NCBI GenBank assembly: GCA_022393335.1
Contig: JAJEKB010020358.1
Span: 361,824 to 425,823 of the forward strand
Source of the DNA: Macrotrachela quadricornifera
Lineage: Eukaryota > Rotifera > Eurotatoria > Philodinida > Philodinidae
Reading direction: 5' to 3'
DNA: 64,000 bases
The notes beneath the pieces are model-generated. The model was not told the DNA's origin. It did not search any database and saw only the letters and a program-made list of their open reading frames with translations. Below are positions 1 to 11,554 of this stretch, in pieces (position 1 is the first letter of the stretch; each line of letters opens with the position of its first letter). Made by a program: the position numbers and the translations under genes.

Positions 1-1
1 T

Positions 2-2767
2 TCATGTGCGAAGAATGCGCGATGCGACGGAGTCTACGACTGCTGCAATGGTGAGGACGAATACTGGTGTCACACAGATTTTATTAATGAGTTAAGCTAT
101 CGTGACGACAAAAAAAGGCCAAAAGTGTCTCAATTTGAACTTATCAAATGGTCAATATTTCCAAATTTGTCGGAAATATACAGTTCTCTGGAAAATACAA
201 CCAATACGCAAGAATCAGGTTCAGTCCTATCTCTATATGATTCTTTCAACGAGAGTGCATACACGTGCAATCGAGGTTTAGCTGTTATCGAAAGTGATAT
301 CATTAAATGTTTCTGTCCACCTGCCTATTATGGTAAATACTGTGAATTTTTCTCGGATCGAATTTCAGTCATTACTCATATCGATCTACGAGCAACAACA
401 TTACTGCATATGCCCACTCTCAAACGGCTCAAAATCAAAGCCAATCTAGTTTTTAACGAAACTGTTATTGATCATCATGAGTTGTACTACAACCATGAGT
501 TTGGATATATCAAGCATAAATTTTATTTTCTCTATTCACGATCTACCAAGATGTTGAAGCACAAGCAGAACCGCTATTTTAACCGAACCGATATCGAGCA
601 GAACCCTGTGTATGCAGTTCACTTCGATGTTTACTATCTGGAAGATAATAGAATTTTGGAATTAGGTTCTTGGCGTTATCCTGTCTACTTTGATTTTCTC
701 CCTGCTTTTCGAATAGCAATCGTTTTGAAGTTTCCTATCTGGTTTACTAATGTCACTTTGGATCCATGTTTCAATATACGATGTCCGTCGAATGCAGATT
801 GTAAACCTATTCTTAATGGAAAAAATTCTACTTACTGTTCTTGCAAAAGTGGATTTTACGGACCTAATTGCCAGAACTATGAGTTAAAATGTGATTCTTA
901 CTGTTCACGTGATTCTATTTGCAAGCCGAAGGGACGAGAACAATACGCAAATACAAAAAATCCTTTTTGTGTTTGTCCGATCGGTCATTTTGGACCTCGT
1001 TGTAATCTTCATCATGACAACTGTCCTTGTGTAAATAATGGTACGTGTATTCATACTTATGACCCAAGCGGAGAGCGTCCAAATTTATGCATATGTCGGG
1101 AACTGTTTTACGGCGATCGATGCCAATATGAGAAGTCGACCATTTTAATTCATGTCAATGTGCGTTCTACATCGTCAGTATCAGTAGTACAGTTTTACGA
1201 CATCGATCATAGTTCACTAGAATTGATTATTCAACATCAACAAATATATGGGGCACTACCTAAAACAATTCGCTACGATCACAGTCATGAAGTGGCCCCC
1301 GTTCTTGGTATCCTGAAAACGCATGACTGGTCCTTAGATATGCAGTATTTTATTTTATATGTTCAACCAAATGTATCCAAAATAAATACTACTTCAACAC
1401 CTCATCATTGTCCAAACGCCTTAAAGTTACTCCCCCAAGGTAAGCCGTTGTCTATAGATTCTCTTACTTTTCTTGTTACAGCAGACACATTGACTACACT
1501 ACCAGTCTTCAAATATCACCATATTTGCCAAAACGATACTAAGCGCTTGTGCTTTCATGATTCGAATTATCTTTGTATTTGCCAAGTTGATCACTATCGA
1601 GTCGACTGTTTTCGACATGATCCTCGCCTTGATCATTGTGGTTTCTGTCTCTCTGGCGGAAAATGTGTCAAAGGTGCTTTGAAAGATCCTAACGATTTTA
1701 TTTGCCTCTGTCCACCTTGTTATCAAGGTCGATTTTGCGAAATCAGCTTACATCCTTTTGGATTCACGATTGACTCCTTGCTTGTCTCGAGCGCAACTGC
1801 AGTTCAAGCAGCCTACATCGTTCTAGCCTGTCTTCTCTTTATCATCGGCATTTTTACCAATCTCTGCTCCATTGTGACATTCAACAGATCACGACCTCGA
1901 AAACTTGGCATTGGTAACTACCTCCTTGTTGTCACCATTCTCAATAAAGTTGCTTTACTTTGTCTTCTCTTCAAATTTGTCCACATTTTCCTCGGATCAT
2001 CAGGGATTATAAATGACAGATCGTGCAAATCGGTGAGCTATTTACTTTCCGTTTCTATTCGAGCCACTTACTGGCTAACGAGCTGGGTCACTGTTGATCG
2101 AATTTTTATAATTATGTTTCCCATGTCCACTACCTTCAAAAAGCCTCACTTCGCTATTTTCTCAAGCATTGGAACCATTGTCGTCCTTCTCGTCATGCAT
2201 ATTCATGAAATTTTGTTTTATACCACAATTCGTCAAACAGACTTTTCAGCCTTACTTTGTGTGACCAACTATAATCAACAAGCGGTGGCCACATACAATC
2301 GAGTGTCCACTCTTTTTCATTACTTCGTTCCCTTCTGCATACAGGTTATTTCGATTACTCTTATTATTATTCTCGCTGCTCGAAGGCGAGCCAAGGTCTC
2401 CACGAGGACAAGTTTTCAACAGGTATTGAGGAAATTATTGAATGCACAAAAGGAACTCTATGTGACGCCTGCCATCATTATACTATCAGCTCTTCCTCAA
2501 GCCATATTTTCCTTCAGTTTAGCTTGCACTCAGTTGAGCGATTGGAAACGACACACTCTTCTCATAACCTACCTTCTGTCCTATAGTCCCCAATTGTTAG
2601 GTTTTATCCTCTTCGTTTTGCCCTCCAGTGAATACAAGAAAGAGTTTGGAAAGACACTGTTGGCTGAAAGACTATTCAAGTGGATGTTTAATTCAAACAC
2701 AACCACAAAACATATATCCCACACCCAAGTGATTAGTGCCATGAAAACAGTAAGTGTTCTCAGATGA
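2..2767 (+). CDS. LDLa/EGF-repeat seven-transmembrane receptor, 5' partial
   Basis: The frame is open to the left edge of the window, so the true start lies upstream. The first codons give the end of an LDL-receptor class A repeat (RCDGVYDC..GEDEYWC). Roughly six EGF-like cysteine modules follow, several ending in the typical CxCxxGFYGPNC / CPCV..GTC pattern. A rhodopsin-like seven-helix bundle covers about 7TM-sized sequence from position 1780 to 2680: helix 1 at VLACLLFIIGIF, a helix-3 end reading VDRIF in place of DRY, and helix 7 near SPQLLGFILF. It is therefore a cell-surface GPCR with a cysteine-rich ectodomain; the ligand is unknown. The last codons overlap a good donor (GTAAGT at 2751), so the visible C-terminus may be replaced by another exon. 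Related EGF-GPCR fusions are known from rotifers. I am confident of the architecture, not of the function. Confidence 0.85.
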   Translation, partial: SCAKNARCDGVYDCCNGEDEYWCHTDFINELSYRDDKKRPKVSQFELIKWSIFPNLSEIYSSLENTTNTQESGSVLSLYDSFNESAYTCNRGLAVIESDIIKCFCPPAYYGKYCEFFSDRISVITHIDLRATTLLHMPTLKRLKIKANLVFNETVIDHHELYYNHEFGYIKHKFYFLYSRSTKMLKHKQNRYFNRTDIEQNPVYAVHFDVYYLEDNRILELGSWRYPVYFDFLPAFRIAIVLKFPIWFTNVTLDPCFNIRCPSNADCKPILNGKNSTYCSCKSGFYGPNCQNYELKCDSYCSRDSICKPKGREQYANTKNPFCVCPIGHFGPRCNLHHDNCPCVNNGTCIHTYDPSGERPNLCICRELFYGDRCQYEKSTILIHVNVRSTSSVSVVQFYDIDHSSLELIIQHQQIYGALPKTIRYDHSHEVAPVLGILKTHDWSLDMQYFILYVQPNVSKINTTSTPHHCPNALKLLPQGKPLSIDSLTFLVTADTLTTLPVFKYHHICQNDTKRLCFHDSNYLCICQVDHYRVDCFRHDPRLDHCGFCLSGGKCVKGALKDPNDFICLCPPCYQGRFCEISLHPFGFTIDSLLVSSATAVQAAYIVLACLLFIIGIFTNLCSIVTFNRSRPRKLGIGNYLLVVTILNKVALLCLLFKFVHIFLGSSGIINDRSCKSVSYLLSVSIRATYWLTSWVTVDRIFIIMFPMSTTFKKPHFAIFSSIGTIVVLLVMHIHEILFYTTIRQTDFSALLCVTNYNQQAVATYNRVSTLFHYFVPFCIQVISITLIIILAARRRAKVSTRTSFQQVLRKLLNAQKELYVTPAIIILSALPQAIFSFSLACTQLSDWKRHTLLITYLLSYSPQLLGFILFVLPSSEYKKEFGKTLLAERLFKWMFNSNTTTKHISHTQVISAMKTVSVLR

Positions 2768-3243
2768 ACTATCTAAATTCAAGTCTTTAACTACATTGCT
2801 ATATATGATTTCTTCGAAATATCTGCTCTTTTCTTCCGATCATCTTACAACTGGGATTATTCTCCGACACTGCTATACCAAAGAACCATAAGAATATAAA
2901 ACGTAAGTTGTGATTCAATTTTCAACAATGTATTTTCAATGGTCTAATACTGATATGGTACTTAATAACCTTTCTTGTCTATGTTATAAATAGTAAACAT
3001 TCTATAGAGTATAAACAGTAAGAAATGAACGAAATCTGATAATCCGCTTTATTGATTGTCTTGAAAATGACAAAGAACTACAAGCTATTTTGCCTGAGAG
3101 AAATGTAACTATACGGTAAAATCTGTACTAGGGGTAATCTTATAGTGTTACTTTATTAAATAGCGGTCAATGAATCCTTTATTTTTACAGATAAAAATGA
3201 GGGATCATGAAAAGTATGTATTCGTTAAAAGATAACGGATATT
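2768..3243. other. AT-rich non-coding DNA
   Basis: No supportable gene. It may hold the last exon or 3' UTR of the receptor gene, because a donor-like GTAAGT lies at 2751. Confidence 0.5.
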
Positions 3244-3547
3244 TAGGGATGTAACGGTGACGATCACAAATCGATGAATGAAAATAATAAATCAGGTGAT
3301 TAGTTGAACTGGTGAAACGATCATCAGTCTTACAGTAAAAGTCGATAAACACCTTAAAACTAACGATGAAGATCAGTACGTTAGTGAATTCATATCTTCC
3401 AAACAATGGTAACTAATAATACCAAAACACTGGTCTTCATCGTAGGTTAAAGATGTTTGCCGGCTTTCACTGGTAAACTGGCGACCGTTTCGAACCAATG
3501 AAACAGTAACGATAGACCGGTTATTGATCGTTACCGTTATATCCCCA
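3244..3547. mobile_element. Small hAT-like MITE with 23-bp inverted ends
   Basis: The stretch begins TAGGGATGTAACGGTGACG (3244 onward) and ends with the inverse of the same motif (3525-3547); 20 of 23 positions pair. Ends of the form (C/T)AGGGATGTAACGG are seen in hAT-type elements. I could not find a matching target-site duplication, so the exact borders are uncertain. It encodes nothing. Confidence 0.45.
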
Positions 3548-3950
3548 TAGATACCAAAGACAAAGGACCCCCTATAAACTGTTCGATAAAAGTAGTATGG
3601 GAAATTTTATATACTAAAAAACTGTACGGCTATCTGGAGGGCGATGATAAATGACTAATATACTTCTCACTCCGCAATAGAAGCTCAGGAGCTTCCAAAC
3701 TGCTTACCATCCAAAATTTTCAGATGGAGCTTTTATTAAGTCTTCCAGTTTTCAAAGAGCTTCCAATAGAAAATAATTCCAAAAGATTTCAGAGAATTTT
3801 ATCCCGACTAATAAGAAAATTGAACAAAGTATTACTTGAAGATTCTGCATGGAGAAAGTTTTCTGATAAAAATACGAAAAGAATATAAAAAGTTTGTAAA
3901 ATGAGAGTGCTTTTAATATAATCATTCACATCGATTTTCGTACAGTGGTA
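3548..3950. other. Non-coding spacer between two elements
   Basis: AT-rich, with short ORFs only and nothing recognisable. Confidence 0.5.
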
Positions 3951-4895
3951 TCCTGAAAGTCCCTTCCTAAAAGTTTTTGATGATATTTTCACTATTACAT
4001 TTTATTTTATCAACTTATTTTTTTTAAATGATAGGTAGATACACCGAGTTTTTTTTTATATGAACAAGTTTCATAAGTACTATTCTATGATATCATGTTT
4101 CATCAATATAGAAAAATCGACTCTTTTCTATTTGCAAAAAAATAACAGTTATATTAAATTGAACGTCAACACTTTGTATTTGAATTTTCATTCATTTAAT
4201 ACGTTGTATTAATAAAACAAATTATGCTAAAAGATGAAACATGAAAAGCTCTACAATTTGTTTAAGATTGATTATTTTATAATTGCGTTTTTCTCTTTCA
4301 AAATGGACAAAACTTTAAGCATTCAGATTTCGATCGTGCAAAAACGATGTTCTTTGTAATACAAAATGAATTTGTTTTTTTTCTTATTTCGTCTTTTTAC
4401 CGACCCATATGCATTAATACAGAGAGAAACAAAGTATACCAAAAGATGCAGCGTCAGAAGCTCTACAATTTACAATGAACAGCTTATTTTATATGCACAT
4501 TTTATGTTCAAAATTCTGTGCGACTGATTTTCGCTATTACGAAAATATCATTTTTCTTTTTTCATATATAAAACAAACTGTTTTTTTGCAAATTGTAGAA
4601 TTTATCATGCTTCATCTTTTAGCATATTTTTTTTTAATACAACGTATTAAATGAATGAAAATTCAAATACAAAGTGTTCACATTCAATTTAATATAACTG
4701 TTATTTTTTTGCAAATAGAAAAAAGTCGATTTTTCTATATTGTTGAAACATGATATCATAGAATAGTACTTATGAAACTTGTTCGTATAAAAAAAAACTC
4801 GGTGTATCTACCTATCATTTAAAAAAAATAAGTTGATAAAATAAAATATGATAGTGAAATTATCGTCAAACGCTTTTAGGAAGGATCTTTCAGGA
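3951..4895. mobile_element. 0.95-kb hairpin (foldback) element
   Basis: The left arm (about 3951-4261) is repeated in inverted orientation at about 4589-4895 with only scattered mismatches. The outer ends read TCCTGAAAGTCCCTTCCTAAA on the left and its near inverse on the right. The roughly 330-bp centre has no coding capacity, although it holds a further diverged copy of the AAGCTCTACAATTT motif that ends the left arm. No clear target-site duplication. Best read as a non-autonomous DNA element with long terminal inverted repeats. Confidence 0.7.
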
Positions 4896-6694
4896 CACAA
4901 TATAGACTAGGCTACTATTACAGGGGGATATATATATATTTTACTTTGCCTCCCTAGATTTATTCATTTCTGAAAAAAAAAGCAAGCTTCCCTCTCATTT
5001 AATTTTGCCATTCTCAAAATTGCTGATTTCAGTACCATCTATCGAAAGAAAATTCTTCTTTGCAAGTCTCCATTTTTTCCATTCAGTTTTTAACCTAAAA
5101 CTGTAAAGCTCATCGAGATCTTCTGGAATATGTACCCAGTTTTAATCTCATACTAAGTTTTATGAATAAAAACTGTCACTGATATGCTGCAAGACACTTC
5201 TCATTTTTTACAAAGCAGCATTAAAACGTTTGTTCTATCTTTTGAATTAGCTTTCAAAGAGACTTATTCGGTGAGAGAAAACTGGAAGCATAACAATCGG
5301 ACTAACGAAAAAGCTTTAATTAATTTAATCCACAAGTCAAAGATGCTTATACAAAACCAAAAACGTCGATTTTCATGCTAAATGTATAGTGACAATTTGA
5401 AGTTTCTTGTCACCATAACTCAATAAAAACAAATCTGTTTTAGTATTTTGGCGACAAAAACTGAAAATTTATGATTTCAAAATTTGAGTAGTCGACAAAG
5501 CTAAAATGTAGTAAAATAAGTCTTTTCAATATTTGTTGCATTCTAAGATAGATGCCACCGGGACATTATTACATATTTGATCAGGTCTGACTGCTGAGAA
5601 CAATAACTGCCTATGGCTTACGAAGTTTACAATACTAGCAATAGATTTTTACTGTGTTGTCTCTTAGTATAAGTCCACCATCACAAGGTAAAACAAAAAT
5701 TTATCCATTTTTCACACTGAAAAAGTAGAAAAACGATCCATAAAACGAACAAAGATCTTTTACTGTTTGGATAAAATTTGATTGTACTAACAAAATGAAG
5801 TGCGGTTTTTTTCAGAATACGTTTTTTATCGAAACTGAACGTACATAAATGTATACAGAGATGAGTTTTTTCTGAGAAGTCCTATCGTCATCTGGAAGGA
5901 GTGTCAAGATTTGGTTTCTGCGAGAATACTATGGTACCGATTTCATCAAGATCGAAATCCCGAACAGTTATTTTTTTTTGGATTGGGACGCGATCGAAAT
6001 CGAAATGAAAAAGGGTGGTTGAGAGTTGAGAGTGGGGTGTGAGGGTAAGGTGAGGATGAGGATGAAGAGAAAAGAATCATGCTTCATCCATGTAAAATCG
6101 GGCCCCATTCATCGACACTCACTAACTGATCCTGAGCTTCAAGACATTTCTCATATCTGATGTTTCTATTAGTTTACATATTTCGTTAAGAAAAGGCTTA
6201 AGACAATTTTCTTCATAAGAGTTGTCATCTAAAGTTCTACCTAAATCTACATTATGTGTAAGAGAACGCCTATTTGATTTAAAGGGTGTAGAAAATAATG
6301 TTTTTATCCCAAACCATTCTGACAAACAATAGTGGCTAGCAAGCCGTTTCCAATAATAGCATTAGTTAACTCGCGATCAATCTATCTATGATAAATTCAT
6401 TTCTGATGGATTGTAATACTCAGGACATACTAAAAGTAGTATGACTATTATCTTATTCCTTTACAGAAAGCTTGACGTAATTTTTTATTTTATGTGGTGA
6501 TAGAAAAAACTATATTCTATTTTTGTATGCTATTTGATCACTGTTTTAGTAATATTATAATAAGATAAAATTCAATAAGAACTGGCTTATGTAAAACTTC
6601 GCTCTCTCAGACACAAAACAAGCTGGTTTGTTTCATCATTTTAATATGTTGTAAAGCACAGGCTATACAAATTTTCAGTAAAACTTTTTCTATG
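4896..6694. other. Gene-free AT-rich DNA
   Basis: Only ORFs below 70 codons with no recognisable motif. There is a short GA/GT-rich patch near 6010-6070 (GGGTGTGAGGGTAAGGTGAGG). Nothing else is supportable. Confidence 0.5.
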
Positions 6695-8158
6695 TTATTT
6701 TACATCATTTGATAGAGCATGAGCCGCTGATCACGAAAAACCTTCCTTCTGATCAAAAAATATGAAATATTGTAAGGATACTGATTTTCAAAAAAGACAC
6801 ATCTTTTGTCAAAATCTGCGAAGTTTTCTCCTTTTCTCCAGCTTCTGAATTTTTTTTTCTTATTCAACATCGAAAACTAAGTCTGAAAAAACTGTTAAAT
6901 CGACTCTATGCCCAAAACGTTATTAGTGGTCGCGCTTCGAATTGCGTTGGCTACACTATATAAATGCTGATTTTATAAGTCCATCTAGTTTTTGTAAGAA
7001 AATGATAAAGGCAAATATTTTCTCGCATTTGGTTTATTATATCACCTGACAAAAAATTACATATCACTTTTTTTCTTTCCCTTCCCGTATTGACAAAAAT
7101 TGCTCTTACTAATATCGTCGGAGAATTGAAAGTTTTGTATACAGATTAAAAAATGAAAGTGTTAATTTAACTTGAAAGACATTTCGTTTGACTCATCTTT
7201 TTTCGCCGATTCAGAATTTCTATTTAATTTGTGACTAGAAGCTTCAATTACATTCGAAAAATATTCAATACCGACGAAAATATATATGGTATCAGTAAAA
7301 ACGATTTTTGTCAACACAGGAAAGGAAAAAAAAGTGATATGTAATTTTTCGTTAAGTGATATAATAAATCGAATGCGATAACATATTTGCCTTTATCATT
7401 TCATAAAAATACTAGATGGGCTTATAAAATCGACTGATATATATTACCAACGACGAAAATATTGCAACGCGTATTTCCGATTGATATTTTCAACGCTGAC
7501 AAATCACAAAAGGTAAAAGTTTTGTTAGGAATTTTTTTTTATTTATAGAACTTTGTAGGACTTGTAAAGCTGATCGTTTTAGTAAAATAATTGGGTTTTC
7601 TCCAAGAAATGATAATGATACTCTCAAAATCCTCAGAAGTCACAATTACTGCCGGATAACCGTCAGAAATAGTCAAAAGATTTTGAATATTTCGAGTGTA
7701 TCACCATCATTTCTTGAAGGAAACAAAATTCTTTTTCTAAAATGAACATCGTTACAAGTTCTATAAAATTCTATAAATAAAACAAATTTCTGATGAACTT
7801 TTGTCTTTTATTGTTTATCATCATTGAAAATATCCATCAAAAATACGTGGTACATTAATTTTATCGTTGGTAGATAGTGTAGCGGATGCGATTCGAAGCG
7901 CCACCACCAATAAAGTTGTAGGTATAGAGTCGATTTAACAGTTTTTTCATACTCAGTTTTCGATGCTGAATGAGAAAAAAATTATTTTCAGAAGCTGGAG
8001 AAAAGGAGAGAATTTCGCAGATATTGACAAACGATGTGCCTTTTTGAAATCGGTATCCATACAATATTTCATATTCAAATAGAAGGAAGGTTTTTGAAGA
8101 CTAAAAATTAGTTTTTCGTGATCAGCAGTTCATGCTCTATCAAATGATGTAAAACAAT
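6695..8158. mobile_element. Nested hairpin element: outer inverted repeat enclosing two further palindromes
   Basis: Three inverted repeats are visible. The outer arms are about 6695-6970 and 7860-8158 (ends TTTTACATCATTTGATAGAGC and its inverse). Inside lie two more: about 6967-7095 pairing with 7307-7435 (motif AGTGATATGTAATTTTT near the loop), and about 7505-7635 pairing with 7680-7820 (motif TTTATAGAACTTTGTA / inverse). The arms carry mismatches, so this is an aged structure. The order suggests either insertion of two foldback elements into a third or a single complex foldback. No coding sequence. Confidence 0.65.
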
Positions 8159-9875
8159 ACCATAAGCGTGGAAGTCGACGAATCGTTAGGACTATTCAAC
8201 TAGTCATTCTCCTTTTCGACTATTCCTATATTTAAATCACGCGAATAAAAATGCAAAGATAAATGACGACCAAAACTTAGACTTTTGAATAAAACGCTTA
8301 CAAATTCGACCACGTGAATGAGAACAACATGAAATAGTTACATACTCGCTCACCTGTGCTAGATTCTTGCTTGCCAAACACTTTAAAACTCATGGCAAGC
8401 ACGCCTGAGAAGAAAAACCAAGATATGTCAGCTTAGCACTGGTATTGTATTAAGGATAGGGGAAGGATGAATGACAGTGCTTTTCGACATTTCAATGATA
8501 TGCTCTTTCTAATAAACGATTTTCAAAGAATTTTTTCATCATTCGAAAGAAAGTATTTTGAACCATTTTTTATTCAAAAATCACCTTCTTATCACATGAA
8601 ATCACTGTTATTCAAGAAAGACAATAAAATTTTTAAAAATGTTATCCGAATTGCCTGAGGCGACTATCTGTATGCCATAGTTCTGTAAATAATATTTAGT
8701 CGCCCGACTGACCACGTAATTGGGTTTTGAATATATTGTCTTTTGCAATTGTTCATGCTCGTTCAAATGCTAGATTTTGAAATGAGGTTTGCTTAGAGTT
8801 TCAAAGAGATATAAAGCTTTCTCTGAAGCTTATTATACTTCTTCTAAACTTATGAAAAATAACTCTGTTAGTAAAATTTGTTCTGCTATTGAGCATCTCG
8901 ACATTCTGAACTGATTTTTCAGATAAGAAAATCTACGAATGAAGAGCGATCTGTTTACCTAAAACGAAAGCTTATCAGTGCTAGTTTCAATGGAAAGAGA
9001 TAGAAATAAATTACAAGGAAAAGGACTTGAAAACATTTTTTTCAATGGTGATCAATCAGTTTTCAGAACCATTGTATGTCAATCTTGACATGTGAATTCA
9101 ATTGAATAGTTCACTCTTGGAAAGTTGTATTTTAATATTCTAGCTTCAACTATTCAAACATAAGATTCCTATCGATAAGAGTACTATGGAAAGATACACA
9201 TAGTGTGTATGTCTTGCTGTAATTTGAGACTCGAAAATTGTTTGGTTGAAGCTTGAATTTTGAATTGAAGGCTAAAAGGTGAAGAGTAAGTGTTCAACTG
9301 AATTTAAATCTCAAGTTTGACACTAATATCAAAAGTGATAGATTCGACCCTCAGATAATCGTACAAAAATATAGATAATAGGCTGTGCTAGCTCTTAAAA
9401 TGTTACAAGTATCACGTTCCGCCAATCCATGACAACCTTTACGTGCCATATCAACGTAGCCATAAAAAGATTATCGACATCACTTTCACGTAGTCTCAAA
9501 AATTTACAGTTAACATCCTAAGATGCTTCTTCAAAAGTTGCAGACATAATGTGAAGATATTTCTCAAAATACTGTACGTATCTAAGCTACGTGTAAGAGT
9601 TATGACATTCCGGCAACATTATCAGAAGAAGGGAAGAAACTGAGTGGATCATGGTAAAGTACAAACTTCAATTTGGTTGTCTCATTTTTTTTACATGAAG
9701 TAAGCCACGTTTCTTTTGCTCACATGCTTGATTCACTTTCTATAGCCCTTATAGTTTTATTATAGTTTTATCAGAAATGTCTTCGGTAAAAGTGTAAATG
9801 TTTGTGACACTCAAAGACTCCTATCAAGGTTTAATAATTTTTTAAACTCTCTCATAAGCTGTTGTTAAAAGGTTT
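8159..9875. other. Gene-free DNA
   Basis: No ORF with recognisable sequence; the longest, 63 codons at 8467-8658, is unremarkable. It includes the 5' flank of the glycosyltransferase-like pseudogene that starts at 9876. Confidence 0.5.
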
Positions 9876-11015
9876 ATGAAAATTTCACGAACGATAAAAA
9901 ACAGTGTATTATACACTGCGCCTTTATAAATTCGTTCAACATTTATTATTCCATGCTTTTTTTTTCATAGTCTACGGCATTATTGTTATCTTTTGCGTGC
10001 TGTTTGTTTTTAATATCAAGAACGTACACAAAGCTTGCTCTCCTCTACAAGTAGTACTTAACTTAAGATCGAGAGTAAATCGTTTCACACAAAGCAAGGC
10101 ATGGCTAACAAGGAAGAGAAATCAATTACAAACAAAATCATAACTAAATCTGGCAACTTGAATTTGGATATTGTTATTAAAACGTATGCACGTGATCTAG
10201 ATGTCTTCATGCAACTGCAAGCAGACATAAAACAACATTGTTTCTTCAAAGGCCATATTTATGTGATTGTTCCTGAGCGTGACACGGATCTTTTTCAATC
10301 AGTATTGGACAGAGACTTTCGGTTATTCACGGTTGAATCTGTTCTGCAAATTTGGGAATATAAAGTTTCTGGTCAACGATTTGTTGAGTCGTGGATAAAT
10401 CAACAAATTATAAAATTACTTGCTGCAAAAATTGTCGAAATGGATCAATATCTCATATTAGATTCAAACACATTACTTAACTACAATTTTGACGAAAGTC
10501 ATTTTTTGCGTGAGGATGAGAATGGTCGTCATCTGTTTATTTACGGAATAGATGATTTTGATGATCATGAATGGGAAATCTCTTCACACGCTGTGTTGGG
10601 TCTTGATGATCAGTCTACTCCTATTTATGGTTTTCGTAGTGTTAATCAAATATTTATAGCAGACAATGTTATTCGTCCGAGTGAATATCTGCAAAAGAAA
10701 TTTAACAATACAGATTTCGTTTCTCTTTTATAAAATTTCACATGGACTGAGTACAATCTCTACGGTCTGTTTTGTAAATGTATTCTCAAAGATCAAAGCA
10801 ATCACTATTTTACCCGGATAGATGACGTCATGTTTGTAACGAAAACAGTTATGGAAATGCCTAACTACTTGAACACTATCCGTGATCTTCGTCCGCTGAT
10901 GATCAAATTGTATAAAAGAAGACCTGAGTATACGTTGTCCGATGTTGAGTATGATAAAGTTCATCGATTCATAAAGAGTTTATTTTTCGAAACGACAGTT
11001 GAAAAAGGAAAATAA
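9876..11015 (+). pseudogene. DUF6492-like glycosyltransferase, type II membrane anchor, single premature stop
   Basis: Proposed exons: 9876-9903 (ATG), 9971-10050 and 10095-11015, with GT-AG introns of 67 and 44 nt that keep the frame. The N-terminus then reads as a short basic cytosolic tail followed by a hydrophobic anchor (YGIIVIFCVLFVF), typical of a Golgi type II enzyme. The lumenal part contains LDIVIKTYARDLDVF, WINQQIIKLLAAK and YLILDSNTLL, then WTEYNLYGLF, the order seen in the DUF6492 family of putative GT-A transferases. In-frame TAA at 10731-10733 interrupts it between FVSLL and NFTWTEY; the frame resumes immediately and stays open to 11015 (about 341 aa in all). The usual acidic DxD is DSN here. 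One nonsense change in an otherwise clean reading frame suggests a very recent pseudogene, a segregating allele or a sequence error. Family assignment is moderately sure. Confidence 0.65.
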
Positions 11016-11092
11016 GCTGACAGTACAATGTTACGAGCTGTGTTCTTATATCACTCAAGATCCTCTATATTTCTCTTCGTTCTTCCTACTGT

Positions 11093-11297
11093 CAGAGGTG
11101 CAGAATCTTCCATAAAACACTCAAATTTGCGCCCCCGGGGAAATTTGTTCGCAAATCTTCCCCTTTTGAAAAGTAACAATTCAACAAGTTCATGCAGAAA
11201 TACTCCAAAAATTTCCCTAAAAATGAAAAATTTCCCCAAAAAAGAAAAATTTCCCCCCCCCCGCGCGGGGGCGCACGAGGAAGATTCTGCACCTCTG
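11093..11297. mobile_element. hAT MITE with perfect TIRs and 8-bp target duplication
   Basis: Perfect 19-bp terminal inverted repeats, CAGAGGTGCAGAATCTTCC at 11093-11111 and its inverse at 11279-11297. They are flanked by an identical 8-bp direct repeat CCTACTGT at 11085-11092 and 11298-11305. CAGNG ends and an 8-bp duplication are diagnostic of the hAT superfamily. The 205-bp interior includes C- and G-runs (near 11251-11270) and no gene. Perfect ends and duplication imply recent insertion. It sits 77 bp past the end of the glycosyltransferase-like frame. Confidence 0.9.
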
Positions 11298-11423
11298 CCT
11301 ACTGTCTTCTTTCGCTGCGTGATTTTATCTATTATATTCTCTTTAGTAGTGTGAAATGATACATCTTTTACTTTATATGTGAGATATCATGTTAACTATT
11401 TATCCACAGTTCCTCTCTTGTCA

Positions 11424-11441
11424 TCTATCTATCTATCTATA
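11424..11441. repeat. (ATCT)n microsatellite
   Basis: Four to five ATCT units in a row; a simple-sequence tract. Confidence 0.7.
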
Positions 11442-11554
11442 TGTGCCTCTCCCTCTTGAAACAATAAAGATTCGAACGTCATCATCTCTCTTCCATTATC
11501 CAGCATCCTCTAATACACAGTATATATGTGATTTAAAACTTTTTATAGAACAGC

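Noticed and set aside
9904..10143. Stand-alone 79-codon ORF with a membrane segment
   Set aside because: It starts at GTG; its hydrophobic part is better explained as exon 2 of the DUF6492-like gene, spliced at 9970 and 10050.
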